Assembly (NCBI GenBank): GCA_900756945.1
Contig: CAAELZ010000027.1
Span: forward strand, 1 to 12,334
DNA from: an uncultured Collinsella sp.
GTDB taxonomy: Bacteria > Actinomycetota > Coriobacteriia > Coriobacteriales > Coriobacteriaceae
Direction: 5' to 3'
Length of the DNA stretch: 12,334 nucleotides
This document shows, piece after piece, positions 6,887-12,334 of this stretch. Every line of letters starts with the position of its first letter. The first letter of the stretch is position 1. The position numbers were made by a program, and so were the translations under genes. The notes beneath the pieces were generated by a model, which saw only the letters and a program-made list of their open reading frames with translations, ran no database searches and had not been told where the DNA came from.

Positions 6887-9553
6887 ATGACACCTCTCGC
6901 AAAACGACTCCCGCGCGAGCTGCGCCGCAATATCGGCAAGTACCTGGGCATCTTTTTGCTTATGTGCGGAAGCATCGCCCTCACGTCGGGCTTTTTGCTC
7001 GCGGCGCATTCCATCGGCTGCCTCATTGACGACATGCGCGATGCGTACACGATCGAGGACGGCCGCGTGACTACCTCCTTCGAGGCCACCAAAGATCAGC
7101 TCAAGGCTGCCGAAGACGCGGCTGAGGACGTCGGCGGCGTTACGTTCTACAAGAACTTCTCCATCGACGCCATCATCAAAAAGGCGGCTGGCGACGACGG
7201 CACCAAGCGCACCCTGCGCACCTACGCGCATCGCACCAAGGTTGACATTGCGTCCTACTGCGAAGGCAGGCAGCCCAAGACGGACGATGAGATGGCAATC
7301 GACCGTGTCTTCGCCACCAACAACGACCTCGCCGTGGGCGATAAGGTCGAGCTTGAGGGCCGCACCTACACCATCTGCGGCATCATGACCCAGCCCGATA
7401 GCCAGGCGCTGTTCCTCGACAATTCGGACTTTACGGTGAACACCATCACGTACGGCGTGGCCGAGGTCACCGACGCCGGCTTTGCCGCGCTCGATGACGC
7501 CGGCGGCGCGCCTGCCTACACCTACTCCTTCACCTTTGCCGATCGCGATCTCCCCACCGCGGATCGCATCGATGCGGAGCAGGATATGGTCGAGGCGCTG
7601 ACCGATGCCGATGCGCGCGTGGACGACCTGATCGATGCCGATTCCAATCAGGGCATTGGCTATGCGCGCGACGACGTGGACGGCGACTCCATGATGTGGA
7701 TGACGTTGCTCGACATCATCATCGTGATCATGGCGTTTGTCTTTGTGGTGCTCACCGACGCCACCATCGAGGAGGAGAGCGCCATCATCGGCACGCTGCT
7801 CGCCAGCGGCTATCGCCGCCGCGAGATCGTGCTGCACTACCTCGCGCTTCCCGCCATCGTGGGCGTGCTCGCGGCGCTTTTGGGCACCGCGCTCGGCGTC
7901 GCGTTCTTTACCGAGCCCATGCGCGGCCTCTATTACGGTTCGTATAGCCTGCCTCCCTTCCAGGTGTACTGGAGCTGGGAGATCTTCGTGAAGTGCGCCG
8001 TGGTTCCCGCCGCCGCGCTCATCCTTATCACGCTGGTGGGCCTGCTCCGCAAGATGGACAAGACGCCGCTGCAGTTCCTTCGTCACGAGGCGAGCGGTAA
8101 GTCGGGTACCAAGCGCGGTCTGCAGCTGCCGGAACGCATGGGCTTTGTCTCCCGCTTCCGTCTGCGCGTTTTCCTGCGCAACCTGGGCAACTTCGCCACG
8201 CTCTTCGTGGGTATCGCGTTTGGGTCGCTGCTTTTGCTCTTTGGCCTGGCGATCCTGCCCACGATGACGCACTATGCGGACAACCTCGAGACGAGCCTGG
8301 TCGCCGAGCATCAGTACACACTCAAGGCGCCGCTGGAGCTCGAGGGCACTACCGAGGAGCGCGAGCAGTGGTCGGCGCTCGAGCGCTTGCAGTCGGTTGA
8401 CGGCGCGCTGCTTTCTGCCGCCCAGGATGCCGATGACGAGCTTGACGGCGCGGCCGATGCGGCGCAGACGGCAGCCGATGCCGCGACCGCATCTCCGTCT
8501 GCCGAGAGCCTGACCGCAGCGCAGGATGCGCTTGCCAAGGTCCAGGACAAAAAGGATGCGCTCTACGCGCGCCTTGACGATCTTGCCGATGCCCTTGGCT
8601 GCGACCGCGACGAGGCTATCGACCTGATCGACAAGGCCTCTAAGATCGACACTGACAACGACGATATCCACCCGGTCAATACGACCGACAACGGCGCGGG
8701 CGCAATCGCGCAGGCCGAGAAATATGCCGTTTACCAGCTGCAATACGACCGCGGCGATGGTAATGGCGAGGAGACGATTTCCGTCTACGGCATTTCATCT
8801 CATTCGCGCTATTGGAAAGACCTCAACGTCGGCGACGGGCGCGTCGTCTTTGGCGGCGGTCTGCTCGATAAGTTTGGCTGGAGCGAGGGCCAGAAGGTCA
8901 CGCTCAGCGACAAGTACGAGGGCGAGCATTATTCCTTTGAGTACGCGGGCAAGGACTGTGCCTGGGGCTCCAAGTCGGACATGAACATCTATATGAGCAT
9001 CGATGACTTTAACGAGCTGTTCGACAACGATGCCGCCTACTTTAACGGCTATGTGAGCAACGAGAAGCTCGACCTCGATGCTCGTTACTTTGCCGGCGAC
9101 ACCACGCCCGACGACATGCGCGCCGTGGGTGACCAGTTCATCGGCATGATGAGCAAAATGATCGGAATGATGATCGGGCTCGCGGTGTTTATCTTCCTGC
9201 TGTTTATGTACCTGCTGACCAAAGCGGTGATCGACCACAGCGCCCGTTCGATCAGCTACATGAAAGTCTTTGGCTATCGCGATAGTGAGATCTCGCATCT
9301 GTACATCCGCTCGATCACGCTGTGCGTGGCGGCGTCGCTCGTGCTGAGCCTGCCGGTCATTATTGGCTCGCTCACGGCCATCTTCCGCTCGATGCTGCTC
9401 GCCTACAACGGCAATATCGAGATCTACGTGCCCGCTTGGTCCATGGCTGCATGCGTCGGCATTGGCTTTGCGACCTACCTGGTCGTGGCGCTGCTACACA
9501 CGCGCTCTATCAAGCGCGTCGGCCTGGCCGAAGCCCTCAAGGTGCAAGAGTAG
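6887..9553 (+). CDS. FtsX-like ABC permease with two large extracellular domains
   Basis: This 888-residue permease contains two FtsX-type units. TM1 is about 18-43, then an extracellular domain (44-268) and three helices (about 271-292, 316-343, 363-388). TM5 is about 430-460, then a larger extracellular domain (462-753) and three helices (about 757-782, 805-828, 850-873). The second extracellular domain has an Ala/Asp-rich stretch at about 499-575 that looks like a helical hairpin. The short loop after the second helix of each unit carries the family-typical ASGYRRREI or KVFGYRDSEI, and the C-terminus ends in LAEALKVQE. The open frame extends far upstream through the ATPase gene in another frame, but the ATG at 6887, 8 bases after the ATPase stop, starts a proper membrane protein; its ribosome site (AGGCGG) is weak, implying coupling. 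Confidence 0.92.
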   Translation: MTPLAKRLPRELRRNIGKYLGIFLLMCGSIALTSGFLLAAHSIGCLIDDMRDAYTIEDGRVTTSFEATKDQLKAAEDAAEDVGGVTFYKNFSIDAIIKKAAGDDGTKRTLRTYAHRTKVDIASYCEGRQPKTDDEMAIDRVFATNNDLAVGDKVELEGRTYTICGIMTQPDSQALFLDNSDFTVNTITYGVAEVTDAGFAALDDAGGAPAYTYSFTFADRDLPTADRIDAEQDMVEALTDADARVDDLIDADSNQGIGYARDDVDGDSMMWMTLLDIIIVIMAFVFVVLTDATIEEESAIIGTLLASGYRRREIVLHYLALPAIVGVLAALLGTALGVAFFTEPMRGLYYGSYSLPPFQVYWSWEIFVKCAVVPAAALILITLVGLLRKMDKTPLQFLRHEASGKSGTKRGLQLPERMGFVSRFRLRVFLRNLGNFATLFVGIAFGSLLLLFGLAILPTMTHYADNLETSLVAEHQYTLKAPLELEGTTEEREQWSALERLQSVDGALLSAAQDADDELDGAADAAQTAADAATASPSAESLTAAQDALAKVQDKKDALYARLDDLADALGCDRDEAIDLIDKASKIDTDNDDIHPVNTTDNGAGAIAQAEKYAVYQLQYDRGDGNGEETISVYGISSHSRYWKDLNVGDGRVVFGGGLLDKFGWSEGQKVTLSDKYEGEHYSFEYAGKDCAWGSKSDMNIYMSIDDFNELFDNDAAYFNGYVSNEKLDLDARYFAGDTTPDDMRAVGDQFIGMMSKMIGMMIGLAVFIFLLFMYLLTKAVIDHSARSISYMKVFGYRDSEISHLYIRSITLCVAASLVLSLPVIIGSLTAIFRSMLLAYNGNIEIYVPAWSMAACVGIGFATYLVVALLHTRSIKRVGLAEALKVQE

Positions 9554-9555
9554 CA

Positions 9556-9678
9556 ATTGGGGACGTTCTTAAATGACTAGTCGTTGGGGACAGTCTTTGC
9601 CGATCCGCCGGCTCGCCGGCCGGACTGGCAAGGACTGTCCCTGGCGGCACTCATTTAAGTCTGTCCCCAATGAGTGCC
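9556..9678. repeat. GGGGACAG hairpin repeat element, copy B
   Basis: The first 86 bases match copy A at 5837-5922. The end (9650-9675) is identical to the right arm of the 26-bp inverted repeat there, and GGCACTCATT/AATGAGTGCC (9646-9655, 9669-9678) makes a small extra dyad. The whole unit folds as one structure: ATTGGGGAC and CTTAAATGA near 9556-9576 pair with 9651-9671, enclosing the inner GGGGACAG/CTGTCCC hairpin. It starts 3 bases after the permease stop codon. It looks like the compact form of the element, lacking the roughly 105-bp expansion of copy A. Confidence 0.85.
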
Positions 9679-9697
9679 TAACGACTCGGTGTTGCGC

Positions 9698-9728
9698 TTG
9701 ACTTCGACCCTACTTCAACGGGTACCAT
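9698..9728 (+). promoter_or_regulatory. Candidate promoter of DUF362 gene
   Basis: TTGACT (9698-9703) and TACCAT (9723-9728) are separated by 19 bases, longer than the ideal 17. The spacer and its edge carry ACCC/GGGT half sites (9707-9710, 9720-9723). A long spacer with a dyad recalls MerR-type promoters, but the dyad is short and off-centre. AGGGG at 9759-9763 is the ribosome site for the ATG at 9772. Confidence 0.35.
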
Positions 9729-9771
9729 CCTCTTATGTCTGTAACGCCATATAGACCGAGGGGATAGATAT

Positions 9772-10977
9772 ATGACCGCAACTGCACCCGCAGCACCCGC
9801 TAAGGTGTACTTCACCAACCTGCGCACTCATGCTCGCGAGAGCCAGCTCGACAAACTCAAGCGCCTCATTCGCCGCGCCGGTATCGAGCAGATCGACTTT
9901 GAGAACAAGTTCGTCGCCATCAAGATTCACTTTGGCGAGCTGGGCAATCTGAGCTTTTTGCGCCCCAACTACGCCCGCGCCGTCGCGGATGTCGTCAAGG
10001 AGCTGGGCGGCAAGCCCTTCCTCACCGACTGCAACACGCTCTATGTCGGTAGCCGCAAAAACGCGCTCGAGCACATCGATACCGCCTACCAGAACGGCTT
10101 TACCCCGTATGCCACGGGCTGCCAGATCATCATCGCAGACGGCCTCAAGGGCACCGACGAGGCACTCGTTCCGGTCGAGGGCGGCGAGTACGTGCGCGAG
10201 GCAAAGATCGGCCAGGCACTCATGGATGCCGACATCGTGATCAGCCTTACGCACTTTAAGGGTCATGAGCAGGCGGGCTTTGGCGGCGCCATGAAGAACC
10301 TGGGCATGGGAGGCGGCAGCCGTGCCGGCAAGATGGAGCAGCATGCCGCCGGCAAGCCGAGCGTCGATACTACCAACTGCGTAGGTTGCCGTGCCTGCGA
10401 GAAGATTTGCGCGCACAGCGCCATCACGTTTGACGGTACGCGTGAGCGCGAGCTTGCCAACGGCAGCACCCGCACGGTTCACGTGGCTACCATCGACCAC
10501 GATCGCTGCGTGGGCTGCGGACGCTGCATTGCGGCGTGCAACCAGGACTGCATCAAGCCCGACTATGACGCCGCGGCCGACGTACTCAACTACAAGATCG
10601 CCGAGTATACGAAGGCCGTTGTCCAGGATCGCCCCAGCTTCCATATCTCGCTCGCCATGGACATCAGCCCCAACTGCGACTGCCATCCCGAGAATGACAC
10701 GCCCATCGTCAACGACATCGGCATGTTCGCGAGCTTCGACCCGGTCGCCATCGACCAGGCCTGCGCCGATGCCGTCATGGCATCCGAGCCGCTGCCTAAC
10801 ACCGAGCTTACCGACAGCGCGGCCAAGATGGAGCATAACCACGAGCATTTGGAGGGCGAGCAGGCGCGCGACCCCTTCTGCATCACGCATCCCGACACCG
10901 ACTGGCGCGCGTGCATCGCGCATGCCGAGAAGATCGGCCTGGGCACGAGCAAGTACGAGCTCATCGAGGTCAAGTAG
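9772..10977 (+). CDS. DUF362 iron-sulfur protein with 2x[4Fe-4S] ferredoxin domain
   Basis: This 401-residue cytoplasmic protein (no signal or membrane segment) has a DUF362 domain split by a ferredoxin-like insert. Cluster motifs are C203-x2-C206-x2-C209-x3-C213 and C246-x2-C249-x2-C252-x3-C256. DUF362 hallmarks include LTDCNTLYVGSR (85-95), LTHFKGHEQAGFGGAMKNLGMG (159-180, with the conserved His/Lys-Gly) and SFDPVAIDQAC (321-331). An extra Cys/His group, NCDCHPEND (301-309), follows the ferredoxin part. The family is annotated as an Fe-S centre protein of unknown reaction; electron transfer or a redox-linked metabolic step is all that can be claimed. It stands alone between the repeat at 9556-9678 and the terminator at 11025-11063. 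The ATG has AGGGG 8 bases upstream. Confidence 0.93.
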   Translation: MTATAPAAPAKVYFTNLRTHARESQLDKLKRLIRRAGIEQIDFENKFVAIKIHFGELGNLSFLRPNYARAVADVVKELGGKPFLTDCNTLYVGSRKNALEHIDTAYQNGFTPYATGCQIIIADGLKGTDEALVPVEGGEYVREAKIGQALMDADIVISLTHFKGHEQAGFGGAMKNLGMGGGSRAGKMEQHAAGKPSVDTTNCVGCRACEKICAHSAITFDGTRERELANGSTRTVHVATIDHDRCVGCGRCIAACNQDCIKPDYDAAADVLNYKIAEYTKAVVQDRPSFHISLAMDISPNCDCHPENDTPIVNDIGMFASFDPVAIDQACADAVMASEPLPNTELTDSAAKMEHNHEHLEGEQARDPFCITHPDTDWRACIAHAEKIGLGTSKYELIEVK

Positions 10978-11024
10978 CACCTAGCTATTGGACAAAACAA
11001 GCGCCTTTGTAGCGTTAGTTGAGC

Positions 11025-11063
11025 AAAAGCCGCCCGCGAGCACAAAGCTCGCGGGCGGCTTTT
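11025..11063. terminator. Bidirectional factor-independent terminator
   Basis: A perfect 17-bp stem (11025-11041 with 11047-11063) with a 5-base ACAAA loop has a GC-rich body bounded by AAAA on the left and TTTT on the right. It lies 47 bases after the DUF362 stop and 46 bases beyond the stop of the convergent hydrolase gene, so it should end transcription from both sides. Confidence 0.92.
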
Positions 11064-11109
11064 CGGAAGTGCTAGGGCGTCAGATAGATCAGTAAACCGT
11101 ACTATTTGC

Positions 11110-12075
11110 CTAAAAATTCTCGTCGAGGAAGTCGTCGACCGTATTCCAGTAGAGCTCGGGGTCAACTTGCGCACTCTTGGCGTGGGTGGCGCCATGGATG
11201 GTGAGCTTTTGCTTGACCTTGCTGGCGCACGCGTCGTAGTTTTGGTCGAGCATACTGTACGGCACAAAGGTATCTTGATCGCCATGGATAAAGAGCATGG
11301 GGACCGTCGCGTGTTTAAGCTGCTCCACGCTGCTCGCCTTATGAAAGTCGTAGCCCGCGCGCACGTTGCACACCAAGTCTGCTACATCGAGCAAGGGAAA
11401 GCTGGGCAAGCCGAACACGTCCTTGAGCTGCAGAGAAAACTCGTCCCAAACACTCGTATAACCACAGTCCTCGATAATGCATTTTACGTTTGTAGGCAGA
11501 GATTCCCCCGCGACGTTCATAGCGGTTGCTGCACCCATCGATTCGCCAAAGACAAGAATGCGCGCCTCGGGGTCGGCCTGAACGATGCGCCCGATCCATG
11601 CGACGACGTCGAGTCGCTCGGGCCAGCCCATGCCGATATAGTCGCCGCCGGAGCGCTCGTGGGCGCGGGCGGCAGGCGCGAGCACGTTCATGCCGCGGTC
11701 GTGGAATCGTTTGACGTATCGGGCCATGCCGATGGGCTCATCGGTGTATCCGTGTAGGCAGATAGCGTAATTGTGCGTGCTCTCTGGGGCGGCAAAATAC
11801 AAAGCGGCAAGTTCGGTTCCGTCATCTGCGGTGAGGCTGCTGCTCTCGCGGTTCTCTTTAAACCATGCCCGCGCCTCGGTGTCCTCGGCATCCGGCTGCT
11901 CACCTTCTTTGTCGTTCTTGCTATCCTGCATCATCTTCATGGTGTACGGCGCTTGGGGGTTCAGGGCAAAGTCAAACAAAAAGTTGCCGGCAAATCCAAG
12001 CAGCGCGACGACGAGCACCAGCGCAACGACGCCGGCTATCTTGAGCTTTCGATGGGAACGTGCGTTTTGAGACAT
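11110..12075 (-). CDS. Membrane-anchored alpha/beta hydrolase
   Basis: This 321-residue protein has one N-terminal membrane helix (about 13-34) after a basic stretch (SHRKLK). It has no lipobox, so it is probably anchored with the catalytic domain outside. The alpha/beta-hydrolase fold shows the oxyanion-region HG (108-109), the nucleophile elbow G177-E-S179-M-G181, the acid D268 in HGDQDTFVP and the base H298 in GATHAKS. These form a complete Ser-Asp-His triad. It resembles the YfhR/DUF-type serine hydrolases that carry an N-terminal anchor; the substrate (ester, thioester or peptide) cannot be told. The ATG at 12075 has AGGAAAG 6 bases upstream. A strong promoter with two similar dyads precedes it, suggesting tight control. 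Convergent with the DUF362 gene. Confidence 0.93.
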   Translation of the reverse strand: MSQNARSHRKLKIAGVVALVLVVALLGFAGNFLFDFALNPQAPYTMKMMQDSKNDKEGEQPDAEDTEARAWFKENRESSSLTADDGTELAALYFAAPESTHNYAICLHGYTDEPIGMARYVKRFHDRGMNVLAPAARAHERSGGDYIGMGWPERLDVVAWIGRIVQADPEARILVFGESMGAATAMNVAGESLPTNVKCIIEDCGYTSVWDEFSLQLKDVFGLPSFPLLDVADLVCNVRAGYDFHKASSVEQLKHATVPMLFIHGDQDTFVPYSMLDQNYDACASKVKQKLTIHGATHAKSAQVDPELYWNTVDDFLDENF

Positions 12076-12095
12076 AAGAAGCTTTCCTATAAGAT

Positions 12096-12109
12096 GTTAA
12101 TACATCAAC
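12096..12109. promoter_or_regulatory. Operator-like dyad, box 2 (downstream)
   Basis: Read on the minus strand this is GTTGATGTATTAAC, 11 of 14 identical to box 1, with all three differences C/T. It is an imperfect palindrome that extends to 12094-12111 as ATGTT/AACAT. It sits between the -10 box and the ribosome site of the hydrolase gene. Confidence 0.5.
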
Positions 12110-12124
12110 ATTTAATGCAAGCGC

Positions 12125-12153
12125 ATTATGGACGTTCGCCGTTGATGCGTCAA
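12125..12153 (-). promoter_or_regulatory. Housekeeping promoter of the hydrolase gene
   Basis: On the minus strand TTGACG (12148-12153) and CATAAT (12125-12130) are separated by exactly 17 bases. A start near 12118 would give a 5' leader of about 40 bases before the ATG at 12075. It is one of the best matches to a sigma-70-type consensus in the window. Confidence 0.75.
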
Positions 12154-12154
12154 C
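12141..12154. promoter_or_regulatory. Operator-like dyad, box 1 (over -35)
   Basis: On the minus strand this reads GTTGACGCATCAAC, with perfect GTTGA/TCAAC half sites around CGCA. It overlaps the -35 hexamer completely. Its centre lies 45 bp from that of box 2, so one dimeric repressor could occupy both sites, on either side of the -10 box. Confidence 0.5.
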
Positions 12155-12176
12155 AGACAAAGAATGGGTAAACAAA

Positions 12177-12334
12177 GGGTCACGTATGGTGCAAATTTCG
12201 GGTTGATTTTCAATCTCAACGCAACAGTCTGAACGGACCCCGCGTTTCCGCAGCTAGCGCAACGCGGAAATAGCTCCCGGCACCTGGCTATCGCCTCGTT
12301 TCCGCAGGTGGAGAGGCTGTGGAGGCCGGTGTCC
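12177..12334. other. Gene-free right edge with inverted and direct repeats
   Basis: No gene is seen after the hydrolase promoter. TTTCCGC (12245-12251) and GCGGAAA (12264-12270) form a 7-bp inverted repeat. CGTTTCCGCAG occurs at 12242-12252 and again near 12297-12307. CACCT/AGGTG can pair across the second copy. It may be the leader of a gene or a repeat element lying outside the window; it matches no riboswitch I recognise. Confidence 0.35.

Noticed and set aside
9733..10980. A 415-codon minus-strand frame opposite the DUF362 gene
   Set aside because: No recognisable motif, whereas the + strand has two ferredoxin motifs and a good ribosome site.

Overview
The window is GC-rich, densely coding DNA with short intergenic gaps full of palindromic repeats. 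Gene content and repeat style fit a host-associated actinomycete of the Coriobacteriia, for example Collinsella. That placement is inferred from composition, protein flavour and recollection of similar repeats; no marker gene is present.

Layout. Positions 1-515 hold no convincing gene but carry at least three palindromic repeat elements, two of which share a core and differ in their outer arms. Next is a two-component system on the minus strand, a NarL/LuxR-type response regulator (516-1145) and its histidine kinase (1142-2287), joined by an ATGA stop/start overlap. Divergent from it is a three-gene ABC exporter (2499-5826): one ATPase and two unequal ABC-2 type permeases. Together these five genes have the architecture of the Bacillus LnrJKLMN (YfiJKLMN) system, in which a sensor kinase and regulator control an ATPase plus two permeases that expel a membrane-active antibiotic. 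A similar role in envelope stress or peptide/polyene resistance is the best inference; the substrate is unknown.

Positions 5827-6164 contain a second repeat family, built around a GGGGACAG/CTGTCCCC motif, with a 34-bp perfect tandem duplication and a 26-bp perfect inverted repeat. An AT-rich promoter with a dyad follows. It leads into a second, unrelated ABC system (6165-9553): a LolD/MacB-type ATPase and an 888-residue FtsX-fold permease with two large extracellular domains. A second, shorter copy of the same repeat element (9556-9678) lies just after this operon, so the module is bracketed by homologous repeats.

The right part holds a DUF362 protein with a two-cluster 4Fe-4S ferredoxin domain (9772-10977), a strong bidirectional terminator (11025-11063), and a convergent membrane-anchored alpha/beta hydrolase (11110-12075). 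The hydrolase has a textbook promoter (TTGACG, 17 bp, CATAAT) with two nearly identical 14-bp dyads, a good candidate for a dedicated repressor. The last 159 bases hold only inverted and direct repeats and no recognised gene.

No CRISPR array, tRNA, rRNA, transposase or phage gene was seen. The most interesting items are the modular palindromic repeats, the repeat-bracketed ABC module, the Lnr-like module and the paired operators of the hydrolase gene.
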